From assembly GCA_963978895.1 (NCBI GenBank), contig OZ022240.1:12806307-12870306 (forward strand): a stretch of DNA of 64,000 nucleotides, read 5' to 3'. Below are positions 21,895 to 58,410 of this stretch, in pieces; position 1 is the stretch's first letter; each line of letters starts with the position of its first letter. The notes beneath the pieces are model-generated. The model worked only from the letters and a program-made list of their open reading frames with translations, was not told where the DNA came from and made no database searches. Position numbers and translations under genes: made by a program. The stretch comes from Erpobdella octoculata (lineage: Eukaryota; Annelida; Clitellata; Hirudinida; Erpobdellidae).

Positions 21895-23110
21895 TAGCAC
21901 TTACAGTTTTTGAGTAGCAGTTATTTTAAAATCAAATAACCCTTTTTCCACTTCACATTTGAGGTCCTGGAAACCAAATTTTCAAAAAATGGAGAAACAC
22001 GTATATCATTATTTTTAGAGTAGAAACTAAATACTAATTTTACTTGTGTAGCATTTACAGTTTTGGAGTAGCAGTTACTTTAAAAACCAAGTAATCCTAT
22101 TTGCCACCCCATATTTGAAGTCCTGGAAACCAAATTTTCAAAAAATGGTAAAACACGTATATCATTATTTCTGGAGTAGAAACCAAATACTAATTTTTAC
22201 ACCTGCAGCATCTACAGTTTTCGAGTAGCAGTTACATTAAAAACCAAATAACATTATTTTCCATCCCACATTTGAGGTCCTGGAAACCAAGTTTTAAAAA
22301 AATGGTAAAACACGTATATATTTATTTTTAGAATAGAAACTAAATACTAATTTTTACATCTGTGGTATTTACAGTTTTTGAATAGCAGTTAGTTTGAAAA
22401 ACAAATAACCCTATTTTCCACCCCACATTTGAAGTCCTGGAAACCAAATTTTCAGAAAATGCTAAAACACCTATTTCATTATTTTGGGATTAGAAACAAA
22501 ATACTAATTTTTACTCCTGTAGCATTCACAGTTTTTGAGTAGCAGCTACTTTAAAAACCAAATAACCCTTTTTTCCACCCCACATTTGAAATCCTGGAAA
22601 CCAAATTTTCAAAAAATTGTGAAACCCGTATATCATTATTTTTAGAGTAGAAACTAAATACTAATTTTTACTTTTGTAGCATTAACAGTTTTTGAGTAGA
22701 AGCTACTTTAAAAACCAAGTAACCCAATTTTCCAACCCACATTTGAGGTCCGGGAAACCAAATTTGTAAAAAATGGTGAAGCACGTATATCTTTATTTTT
22801 AGAAAAGAAACTAAATAATAATTTTTACATCTGTGGTATTTACTGTTTTTGAGTAGCAGTTACTATAAAAGACAATTAGCCCTATTTTCCACCCCACATT
22901 TGAAGTCCTGGAAACCAAATTTTCAAAAAATGCTAAAACACGTATTTCATTATTTTTAGAGTAGAAACTAAATACTAATTTTTACTCCTGTAGAATTAAC
23001 AGTTTGTGAGTAAAAGCTACTTTAAAAACCAAATAACCCAATTTTCCAACCCACATTTGAGGTCCGGGAAACCGAATTTTCAAAAAATGGTGAAACACTT
23101 GTCTTTTTAT
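21895..23110. repeat. Eight-unit satellite inside the Helitron
   Basis: ACAGTTTTTGAGTAGCAGTT variants occur at about 21,902, 22,057, 22,213, 22,371, 22,527, 22,685, 22,843 and 22,999 (period 155-158 bp). Each is followed by GTCCTGGAAACCAAATTTTC and AAACACGTAT. Units are 80-90% alike by eye. Confidence 0.9.
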
Positions 23111-23329
23111 TTTTCAAAAAGAATCTATATACCAAATTTCAAAATCTCCTCATTTTTGGTTTTCGAGATATACATTGTTTTAGAAAAAAGTTTGTTTTCC
23201 AGTTTTTTCCCCTCAGGAGCAAAATTTTCAAAAATCCTTTCTTAGCGGATGTTTACGCTTTAAAAGTAATATAAGTTCCAAATTTCACGTTCCTAGGATG
23301 AGGCGTTTGAGCTCGGCGTTGATTATCAG

Positions 23330-24373
23330 GGTAACCGGATAAAACAGAACATGATGAAACAGAACATGATAAAACAGAACATGATAAAACAGAACATGAT
23401 AAGACAGAACAGTGAAAAAACAGAACAGTGAAGAAACAGAACAGTGAGAAAACAGAACAGTGAAGAAACAGAACATTGAACAAACAGAACAGTGATAAAA
23501 CAGATCATAGCATTTATTTTTTTTAATTTTTCGCAATAATTACAAATCGGTTTTATATAACTTTCATCTACTTCTTTGTATGTTTCCGTTGTCAGCTATT
23601 GATCCAGAGGAAATGTAGGAATCATCCTACAACAGATTAATTTGTGTTTGTGTTTGCTTTATATTCTTGTTGCGGTGCACTGACGGTTTTTTGCTGATAA
23701 CTTTTTTGTTTGATTGAATATTAAGAAACTATTTTGACAAAAGAGCCAACTTTTTAAGCTGGGCCTATTCTAGTTCATTTCTTATTAATTGATCAATATA
23801 ATGTTCCCGGTGAATATTCACTCATTCAAATGTTGCGAACACATTAAAAACACATTAATGCCAGATACCAGTGTCACAGTTGAGAGACTTCTTACCTAAT
23901 TATAGTTCAAACATGGACTTCTAGATATATATTCTTGGTACAAAGTTGGTTGTAAAAGAGTTTGCCTATATAAAATATGTATTTACACCTACAGTTTCTG
24001 TGCAAACAGTGGTGAGCAAGTTATATCCAGCAGTGAGGAGCTTCAAACATCGAAAAATAATATTATTAACTACATTATCAAACAAAACTTTAATTTTATG
24101 ATAATAGTTTAAAATATCTCCGGGCGTTTTAACTTGGAGCAATTTGATCTCGGACATTTTGTATATCACGAAAAAGTTGAAAAAATATACGCAATGTTCT
24201 GTTTTATCACTGTTCTGTTTAATCAATGTTCTGTTTCTTCACTGTTCTGTTTTCTCACTGTTCTGTTTCTTCACTGTTCTGTTTCTTCACTGTTCTGTTT
24301 TATCATGTTCTGTTTTATCATGTTCTGTTTTGTCATGTTCTGTTTTATCATGTTCTGTTTCATCATGGAACCG
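23330..24373. mobile_element. Foldback DNA element, copy 2, nested in the Helitron
   Basis: Same element as 10,366-11,344. Left arm of AACAGAACATGATAA repeats (23,338-23,510), right inverse arm (24,194-24,366), ends GGTAACC and GGAACCG, flanked by ATTATCAG (23,322-23,329 and 24,374-24,381). The Helitron 5' sequence reads through after removal. The middle matches copy 1 at about 95%. Confidence 0.85.
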
Positions 24374-24417
24374 ATTATCAGTCAGTCAGTCAGGACATGT
24401 TCTTTTATATATATAGA

Positions 24418-24876
24418 TAACTAAAGACTCTTTTACTTTTATTAAGTCCCTTTCTTCCTTTTCTCGTAGTCACCCCTGTTTTTCAACTTATCTTTTTATT
24501 ACTTGCGACGTCACCTCGTTGTACACTAATATGTGTAACAAACGTAGTGTTGATATAGGTAATAATTTATGGTTCGCTTCCAACTCTAACCCTTTCTTAA
24601 CTTTTTTTCTAACTCCACTTTTAAAACATTCACTTTCTCTTTCTTGTGCTATGGGGAAGTCTTACTCTCCCACCTTAGCCAACTTGTATTTAAAGGAATT
24701 AGATATTTTCATGGCCTCACATAATTCTACACTTTTTTATATTAGATATATTGATGATATTTTCATAATATGGAAGGAAGATTCGTCTCTATTTTCTTCT
24801 TTGTTAAACAGTGCTAATAAGGTAATTAAAGGTATTAATCTTACTGTGGAATTTAATAAAAAATCCATGTTTATGT
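24418..24876 (+). pseudogene. PLE-type RT, palm motif part
   Basis: Continues the RT beyond the Helitron: ITKDSFTFIKSLSSF, CDVTSLYTNM (motif A), CAMGKSYSPTLANLYLKEL (motif B), LFYIRYIDDIFIIWK (motif C, YIDD), NLTVEFNKKS, then low-complexity AT sequence. The 3' half is missing. Confidence 0.8.
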
Positions 24877-24909
24877 TTATTTTCAATTTTTATTTATTTT
24901 TTATTCATT

Positions 24910-24946
24910 TATGTATATATATATATATATAGTATGTATGTATGTA

Positions 24947-25044
<98 letters not shown>
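24910..25044. repeat. (TA)n / (GTAT)n microsatellite
   Basis: Short GTAT run (24,930-24,955) then about 80 bp of TA. Confidence 0.95.
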
Positions 25045-25253
25045 CTTAACAACCACTGTTTTTTGGCGGTGGAAGTGGCGCAGATGGTAAGGTAGTTGGC
25101 ATGATGCAAGGCGGTGTTGCCGATCCGACGGTCGTGGGTTCGAGTCTGAAGTTGAGACATTTATATTTGCGTTATTTCGTGGTGGATTGTACGCCATCCA
25201 AGTTTCTGATATATGTGGCTCGTAAAAACATATCAACGTTATGTTTCCTTATA
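25042..25253 (+). mobile_element. tRNA-derived SINE, divergent relative of SINE-1
   Basis: Box A TGGCGCAGATGGTAAGG (about 25,076) and box B GGTTCGAGTC (about 25,137). The 3' part (GTGGCTCGTAAAAACATATC, AACGTTATGTTTCC) parallels the SINE-1 3' end. TA tracts on both sides. Confidence 0.75.
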
Positions 25254-25285
<32 letters not shown>

Positions 25286-25307
25286 GTGTATGTATGTATG
25301 TATATAT

Positions 25308-25391
<84 letters not shown>
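25254..25391. repeat. (TA)n microsatellite with ATGT interruptions
   Basis: TA runs with GTATG and TAAATA breaks. Confidence 0.95.
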
Positions 25392-25394
<3 letters not shown>

Positions 25395-25508
25395 ATGTTT
25401 TATCGTGTTTTTACTTTTTATTTTTTATTATTTTATTATTACTTTTTTTTGTCTTTTTCTGGGTTTGTTTACCAGACTTTTTATTTGTTCATTTTTTCAT
25501 CAATAAAA

Positions 25509-25548
25509 ATCTCTGATGAAGGTTGACTGACCAGCCGAAAGCTTAGAT
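25509..25548 (+). ncRNA. Hammerhead-like ribozyme G, very short stem III
   Basis: Stem I ATCT/AGAT; core CTGATGA complete; stem II GGTTG-ACTGAC-CAGCC; GAAA; then GCTT before AGAT, so stem III is only the palindrome GC plus the A-U closing pair, and the cleavage base is U. A two-base stem III could work only as a dimer. No PLE frame starts here, but it follows a T-rich 3' UTR-like stretch. Confidence 0.65.
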
Positions 25549-25686
25549 ACCAAAAAAAAAATTTTCACTTGACGTTGGTGTATTTTTTAAAGTTTGAGTA
25601 AGTTGGTTGGTATTTTGATTTTTCTTTTTTAGATTTGACAGATACTTATTACATTTTAGTCATTACAAACATTCATTATATATATA

Positions 25687-26884
25687 CAGTGTTGACGTAA
25701 GTACTCAGAAAATGTACTTAAGTATAAGTACTAAGTACTCTGTGTTAAATGTACTTTAAGTACAAGTACAGTTATTCAAATTGTACTTAAGTACAAGTAC
25801 TCAAGTACCTTGAAAATTTGTATTGATCAGCATAAAAGCAAGTATTTATTAAGAAACATCACCAAATTGTCATTTTGAGTTGAATCATTACTTTCTGAAC
25901 CTGGTTCATAAAACCCATAGAAATCGCCAGTTGATGCTGTCACAACCTCTGTTTCTGGAAAAGTATTTGTTTCATTCATACGATTGACTTCAACTACAAA
26001 CAGTTTTTCAGCCATCTTACAATGTGTCAAAGGCAGCCAGCGAACCTTAAAGTGTAGATGTGACACAGCGGGATATCGGTAGATGACTAGTCTCGTCTTC
26101 TATGTCCCAGGATCACTATCTTTGCTCTCTATGGTTCCAACTCGAATATGCTTGATTCAGCATACTCTTTAAAAGCTTTTACAAAATTGTTCCCATTATA
26201 AGTCACAACATGGTTTTTTGACATTTCGTCTAACCGTATTTGCTTGCATATGAACTAGGGCTATCAACATTTCTAGACGCCCTTCGTTTGACTTGCTTGC
26301 TTTGCACGTGCATTGAGTCAATGTGTTTTTTACAATGAGCTCTCTAAAACCAAATAATACAGAATTTAAAGTTCTTAGCCTACAAATTATCAAAATTCTC
26401 ATTCTTAACGTACTTGAATATGCTTGGTGAAATTCGAAGGAGCTTTGTATTGACCGCGAATGGCATTCTTTTCAAGCTTGCAAAGACTGCAAAGAGCTTT
26501 TATATAATCTCCATCTTCAGAAACTATTTCACTGAAATAAGTCCTCACAACTAAAGGGAAAACTTGACTAACTTTGCAGTTATAGGTACGTTACAATATA
26601 TCGACCATTTTGTAAAAAACACTAATGTAAAAACTAGAATGACAAATCATAACCTCGACAACAGAAAATGCTCGAGCATAGAATCTGTTACATAAACACT
26701 TATTTATAGGTTTACAAATTATAAATAATTAGTTTTAAAAATAAAAATAAAGCAATTTTTTTAAAAGTACTTAGCTACTTTTGAAATGTACTTACTTAAG
26801 AAGTACACTAAAAATGTACTTAAGTGCAAGTACTCAAGTACACCTATTGTATTTAAGTACGTACTTAAGTACTCGTCATCACTG
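25687..26884. mobile_element. hAT-type DNA element with TACTTAAGTA-rich ends
   Basis: Ends CAGTGTTGACGTAAGTACT and, inverted, CAGTGATGACGAGTACTTAA. Both subterminal regions carry many TACTTAAGTACAAG-like repeats. Flanks TATATATA / TATTTATA could be an 8-bp duplication with one change. Inner frames (25,827-26,066 and 26,196-26,402, minus strand) may be relics of a BED/hAT transposase; I cannot prove this. Confidence 0.72.

Positions 26885-26962
<78 letters not shown>
26885..26962. repeat. (TA)n microsatellite
   Basis: About 75 bp of TA between the hAT element and PLE-H. Confidence 0.96.
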
Positions 26963-26965
<3 letters not shown>

Positions 26966-27134
26966 CAAATTTTGGCAATAAATTTTCTTCTATACATGCT
27001 CGAAGAAAAACAGCTCTAAACTTAAAAGAAACAACTTTTTTCATAACACGTTCCACTTTTCTAAACTGTGGAACAAGACGAGCCTCAAACAAACTATTGA
27101 AATTCATGGTTAGAAATTATTTTAATTACATATA

Positions 27135-27176
27135 ATGCCGACGCGTTTCGGAGAGAAACTCTCCATTTTCAAGACA
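27135..27176 (-). ncRNA. Decayed hammerhead H (PLE)
   Basis: Minus strand: stem II GGAGAG-TTT-CTCTCC perfect, GAAA, palindromic stem III CGCG, then TC. The first core is TTGAAAA instead of CTGANGA, and stem I does not pair. Likely inactive. ATG overlaps as in other copies. Confidence 0.45.
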
Positions 27177-27384
27177 AATGAAACGTAAACACAACGGAAA
27201 ACCAAAAGCACAGAAAGAAACGAAAATGTTGCTCAAATATTCGAAAAGCAAAAGAAGAAAAATAAATAATACAAATAAAATAGAAAGAAAAAATAAATTT
27301 ATATATAATAATAAATAAATAAAATAAAATAAATAACGAGTAAAACGAAACAATCATAAGGGGGGGGAATAAGCAAGATACGAT

Positions 27385-28521
27385 CTACTTCTTTCGCCTT
27401 CGTTGTGTGATATTTACGTTGTCTATCACATGTTGGAACATATCATGAGTAGAATCAACATCCAACGATTCTGGTGCATCAGTACCGATACATTCTTCAG
27501 CAGCCAGTGAAACCGCAACCACGTCGTCGTCTCCAACGTGTGAGATCTGTCAACCTCTCCCTGAAGCAATTGCTCATCGTTTTCATCGGGAAGCAGATCA
27601 AGACGGGAACAGTCGAGACAACACGTAGCTGAGCCATCAGTCACAAGCTCAGAATCAATGACAGGAGGGGCAGACGGGGCAGCAACAAAACTAATTGAGG
27701 AATCAAATAGTTTTAAAGTGGAAGGAAATGTATCAAACTGTTTATTAATAGAAGGGGCAAGTTTTTTAATAAACAGAGCCTCACGAATCTTCAGGCGTGT
27801 AAAGTTATTTTCTCTAAATATTATTGTAGTGTTTTCATCAAGAAGTTTTCGTGTTGGTTTACAATGGTGTGAAGTGTTAAAATGTTGCTTTATTGCACCG
27901 TTCTGAATGTGCATAGTGAGCCGTCGGGCAAGACTTGTGCGGGTGTGACCTATATATGTCTCCACCGTACTATGTGGAAGCGGGCAATGAAATAGGTACA
28001 CGAGATGAGTCTGCTGTAGGGCGTTTGGGTGGTAAGAAAGGTTATTTCTGATGACTAAATTAGAGGTCTTAAGGTTTCTATAGTAAATGTGGATCTTCAA
28101 CTTGTGTTTATCAGGCTCACAGAGAACAACATTTTTTCTAATAATAAGTTTTATGGCCCTTTCATCAGAAGCATAGTTACTGTGCATTTGATTGCAATAG
28201 AATAAAGGCACTTCTTCTACGCCAGAGGTTTGAACTCCCAGATGAGAAGATTTAGCTGAAGCTTCATTTTTGTTGGGTTGAACAAGACGTGAGACGAACT
28301 TATTAATGACTTCATCAACGTATGAGTTGGCATAATTATTGTTAACAAGAAGCTGTTTTACACGAGTCACCTCCCTATGGAAACTACTCCAATCTTCACT
28401 CAAATTGTATGCACGAAGAAGGTAGTTGTTGATAACACTAGTTTTATACCTGTCAGGGCATTCACTATGAGCGTTTAAACATACACCGGTATTGGATGGT
28501 TTGACGTAAACTGATGATGTG
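27385..28521 (-). pseudogene. PLE GIY-YIG nuclease and tail (PLE-H, C-terminal part)
   Basis: Resumes LTSSVYVKPSNTGVCLN, then CPDRYKTSVINNYLLRAYN. The nuclease is HLVYLFHCPLPHS, TYIGHTRTSLARRLTMHIQN, RLKIREALFIKKLAPSINKQ. After a frameshift near 27,545 the correct frame gives VGDDDVVAVSLAAEECIG, then FQHVIDNVNITQRRRKK and a stop at 27,385, the family C-terminal signature. Catalytic Arg, Glu and Asn positions of the GIY-YIG fold appear intact. Confidence 0.88.
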
Positions 28522-28529
28522 AGTCCATT

Positions 28530-29606
<1,077 letters not shown>

Positions 29607-29614
29607 AGTCCATT

Positions 29615-30380
29615 AACTGTTTTAGTAACAAGAGTATCTAGAAAAGCAAGCTGATTGTGATTATTAGAATTTTCATAGGTGAATTTTAGTACAGAGTTTT
29701 CCTCAAATCTTTTCTTCAAATCCAGAATCTCTTTTTCAGAATCGACAAGAATAAAAATATCGTCAATGTATCTGGCATAAAGCAAAGGTTTATTGTTGTT
29801 GTCTTTGAAAACTTTGTTTTCCAAAAATCCCATGTATTAATTGGCGAATAAAGGACCCAAGGGTGAGCCCATGGCAACACCATCTATCTGCAGATATAGA
29901 CCACCACCTGGGTGTCTAAAAGGAGAATCAAGAGTGCAGATATGAAGAATGTCAACCAGCAAATCCTCAGGAAAAGGAAGTGGTGACAACGAACGATGTC
30001 GATAAACATGGTCACAGATAACACGAATTGTTTCTTCAACAGGTACATTTGTAAATAAGCTTTCAACGTCAAGTGAAGCAATAATTCCATTGGCAGAACA
30101 ACCATGGATTAAGTTAACAAACTCCTGTGAAGATCGAAGACTGTACTGGCCAGGACAGTATGGTGTAAGCAATGTATTGATGTATTTAGCTAAGTTATAA
30201 GTAGCTGTAGGACATTGTGATATAATCGGTCGTAAGGGAAAGTTTTCTTTATGAACCTTTACAGTGCCGTACAAGTAAGCAGGAGAAAAATCACCAACAA
30301 GTTTAGTCAAGGTTTTATCTTTAGTATAAGACAACAGTTTATCAATCAGTTGATTAGTACGTTGTTTAATCTCGTATATA
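29615..30380 (-). pseudogene. PLE reverse transcriptase (PLE-H, N-terminal part)
   Basis: GDFSPAYLYGTVKVHKENFP, LRPIISQCPTATYNLAKYIN, GIIASLDVESLFTNVPVEET (motif A), LQIDGVAMGSPLGPLFAN (motif B), one TAA stop at 29,837, then YARYIDDIFILVDSEKE (motif C, YIDD) and [15 protein letters not shown] up to the MITE. It is colinear with the PLE-C reverse transcriptase. The first about 150 residues are missing. Confidence 0.88.
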
Positions 30381-30772
30381 TATATAAATGTCAACACATG
30401 CAAAAATCGTTTGAATACCCATTGAATCATCACTAAATTAGGTAAAGTTAAAATTAAAAAGTTATATAGTAAACTCAAGGTGAACAAAAAATTGAATTCT
30501 GAAAATCAGGAACGGGCAAATGACTTCCCTGCCCCCAAATTTCATCTCTGTAAAGAAGTTGGTCCGAAAGTTTTATTTCTTACTGCTCAGAAAATCGTCT
30601 CATCGTTAAAACGCGAGCTAATTAATTATGTATAAGTGTTGGTCTCATCCTTCAAACGCAAGCTACGGATGAGGATTTCGCCACGTGACTGACAAGCGTG
30701 TACTTATTTGCGTTTGGTTTAAAAAGTAATTGGTTTTACTTCGTTGTTGTTGAGGGTTGGCAAGAACAAAAA

Positions 30773-55585
<24,813 letters not shown>

Positions 55586-55586
55586 A

Positions 55587-55609
<23 letters not shown>

Positions 55610-55620
<11 letters not shown>

Positions 55621-57805
55621 AAGTCGGGTTTGTGTTACGACACTTATAACTCAAGAACGGCTGAACCGATTTTAGAGATTTTTGATTTATTGGATTTCTC
55701 TCAGCTCCTATTAACAGAATAACTAAAAAAATTGACATTGAATCATGGAGTGGCCCATGGGGACCGCAGTATGTACCCCGGTAGCTATACAGCCTTAACA
55801 GTGCGTCCTAGAAAAAAACTTCAAATGGCAAAGTTGTAGAGCACCCTCTATTTGGTCTTACGGACAAAATACATTTTCAATTTGGTGTTTGAGTTATCGA
55901 GATATACAGATGTTTAATTTTCCGCAACATGACATTTATGCGCAAATGGGGTAGAGTGCATGTTATTAAATTTTCTGACTATTTCATTGTTTACAATTGA
56001 AAATCTCACAGAAAAAATTAAGTAAATATCTTTTTCAATTAAAATATAAAATAAAATTATTGTTTATGGGCCATAAAAATATAAAAGATATTTTTAGCAT
56101 AGATATATGATTTTTAGTTTCGCATTTTCCGTTTTCCATTTGGCATTGACAAAGTGTCAATGCTGTTCTGTCAATATTATATTTTCGTTCGTTGGAATTA
56201 ATTTGCGAGTTTTAAAGTTTTATTACTTTTAACAAAAACGTTATAAATAACAATGCGCGACCCAGATGATCTAATCTTTCCCAAAATAGCCGTCAGGCAA
56301 TTAGGCATCGGAACAATGTTAACCAATTCACCGCGGAAGAACTGGAATTAGCGCGAGAAAGGCGCCGCGTTAGTATGGCCCGGCTTTGTGATTCTCGAAG
56401 ACAAGAGCACCGAAGGAGATGCAGCTAACATTGGTCGATTAACTATTCTACCGGCTACTTATATAGGTAGTCCGCATCATATGCATGATATGCGCAGGAT
56501 GCAATGACATATGTTCGTCATTACGGTCGGCCAGATCTATTCATTACCTTCACCTGTAATCCAAAGTGGATTGAAATTGTTTGAAAACATGTGCGGTGAT
56601 GTCGTGCCGATCACTTCAAACAAAAAATTCGGTCGCTGATGAACTACATTGTAAAGCAACACGTTTTTGGGGATACTCGATGCTGGATGTATTCAATCAA
56701 TCGAATGGCAAATACGAGGCTTGCCTCATGCACACATTCTCATTTGGTTAGTTGAAAAAATTAGACCTGACGAAATAGATGGTATCATAAATGCCGAGAT
56801 TGCTGATCCCGAAATCGATCCAGACCTACATGAGGTTGTAGTTATGAATATGATTCATGGACCGTGTGTCGCCATCAACCGCCAATCACCGTGCATGGTC
56901 GACGGCAAGTCTTGCAAACGTTATCCACGAAAATTTACGACAGAGACCATCACTGGCACTGATGGCTATCCATTATATCGACTTCGATCACCCAATGATA
57001 ACGGTCGAACTGTCACAAAGAAAGTGAAAGGAAACGATTTCGTGGTTGACAACAGTTGGATTGTTCCATATTCGCCACTTCTTTCCAAAACATTCAAGAC
57101 ACATTGCAATGTTGAGTATTGCAACTCGGTAAAGTCAATTAAGTACATCTGAAAATATGTAACAAAAGGCAGCGATATGGCAGTTTTTGGCATTCAAAGC
57201 TCAGATAATGACGAGATTAGACGCTATCAAATTGGTAAATATGTGAACTGCAATGAGGCAATTTGGCGTATATTCTCATTCTATTTTCACGAACGTCATC
57301 CCACTGTTGTCCATTTGGCTGTGCATCTGGAGAATGGTCAACGAGTTTATTTTAACGCGTCGAATATTATTCAACGTGCTGAAACACCTCCAGCAACAAC
57401 ATTAACGAGTTGTTTTGCGATTTGCCAGAACGATCCATTTGCACAAACGTTGCTTTACTCGGAGATGCCACGTTATTACACTTGGAACGCTTCATCAAAG
57501 AAATTTTCAACGTCGGAAGCAAGGCAGTGCGGTTTTAAAAGAATTCAATTTCCGATTCGCCTAGCATTTGCTATGACGATTAGCAAATCACAAGGCCAAT
57601 CTTTGAGTGTTTGTGGTCTGAACTTGGATAATGCATGGTTTTCTCATGGTCAATTGTATGTGGCGTGTTCACGTGTCGGCACACCATCAGATTTATTTGT
57701 TTTTTCGCCCGATAATAAAACAAAAAACATCGTGTATCATAAAGTGCTGGATTAAAGAGAATCGACCCGAGATCAACCAATGTTTTTCTAATAAACTATT
57801 AAAGT
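55610..57805 (+). mobile_element. Internally deleted Helitron
   Basis: Begins at a TA tract (55,588-55,615) with AAGTCGGGTTTGTGTTACGA and AACTCAAGAACGGCTGAACC, familiar Helitron 5' sequence. It continues through a Rep-region frame and a joined helicase C-terminus, stop at 57,755. The exact 3' end was not fixed. Same family as the fragment at 15,403-15,681. Confidence 0.78.
56300..57755 (+). pseudogene. Helitron Rep / PIF1-helicase fusion remnant
   Basis: Rep and helicase for rolling-circle transposition. The N-terminal region is broken (DAMTYVRHYGRPDLFITFTC in a short frame). From 56,667: RGLPHAHILIWLVEKI carries the HUH block (PHAHIL); CKRYPRKFTTETITGTDGYP; then SIKYI, a TGA stop at about 57,150, and KYVTKGSDMAVF, the Y-x-x-K-Y catalytic tyrosine block. 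The stop replaces the residue between the tyrosines. The helicase ATPase motifs are deleted: after YYTWNASSKKFSTSEARQ the sequence jumps to FPIRLAFAMTISKSQGQSL, YVACSRVGTPSDLFVF, the last PIF1 motifs. Inactive. Confidence 0.85.
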
Positions 57806-57829
57806 GAACGTTTTTTTATTTTGTTTTCT

Positions 57830-58019
57830 TTTAAACTTTTCAATTTGGTCATCAAGATTGATAGAACAAGTATCACTGACCCGTTGCAACAAAGTCACGT
57901 GGTGTACCATTTCAAATGTTCAATTCCACATTGGAAGGTGGATACATACATTGGTCACACTACCGCTACGTTGGCAAAGAGACTCACGATGTATCTCCAG
58001 TTCGGGAGTATTCTTAATC
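57830..58019 (+). pseudogene. PLE GIY-YIG nuclease, left part
   Basis: SITDPLQQSHVVYHFKCSIP, TYIGHTTATLAKRLTMYLQF, GSILNH, interrupted by the LINE. It continues at 62,063. Catalytic R of HTR is changed to T here. Confidence 0.8.
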
Positions 58020-58410
58020 ATTATTTATTTATTTATTTTATTTATTTATTTATTCTCAAACAGAAGGGCCTATCGGCCTCTAATACCGTTCGGACAGTAC
58101 AAACGAAACAAAAAAAAACCAATAAATGAAATATGTACACATTCTCAGTTGCAAATCGTAAATTGTTAAGATGTTAGAAACATACAATAGCAAGGTATGC
58201 TCGCGTATAACATATTGAATAAGATATTAAATCTTGTAAATATTTAAATTTTGCATTTATGGAACGGTTAAACCTGACAAATTGTTGATCTTAACGCTTA
58301 TACATAATGCCGTGAAGTTGAAACTTCCTCCGCAATCTTCAAAATCCCTCCAAATACTTCCAAAAATCTGTTCATTTGACATCCAGATCTGCTAATGCTT
58401 CATGAAAAAT

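Larger units (their letters stand above)
21437..24417 (-). mobile_element. Non-autonomous Helitron nested in the PLE
   Basis: On the minus strand it begins TCTATATATATAAAAG at 24,417, followed by CTGACTGACTGAC, a known Helitron 5' style. It ends GGGCACTGCTAG at 21,437, between host A (21,436) and T (24,418). The interrupted PLE frame is restored exactly at AT. About 2.98 kb: no Rep/helicase; it holds CGGCCCG-rich sequence (21,525-21,830), a satellite and a foldback element. Confidence 0.92.
20170..24880 (+). mobile_element. Second-type Penelope-like RT element, split by a Helitron
   Basis: Coding blocks at 20,215-20,860, 20,905-21,436 and 24,418-24,876 form one RT when the Helitron (21,437-24,417) is removed. 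The join reads ...STHLSF-ITKDSFTFIKS... with no base lost or gained. It ends after LTVEFNKKS in AT-rich sequence near 24,880; no GIY-YIG domain remains. Confidence 0.85.

Noticed and set aside
30698..30772. Extended ACSL start at 30,698
   Set aside because: Adds 25 residues not resembling the family N-terminus; the ATG at 30,773 begins the hydrophobic anchor directly.
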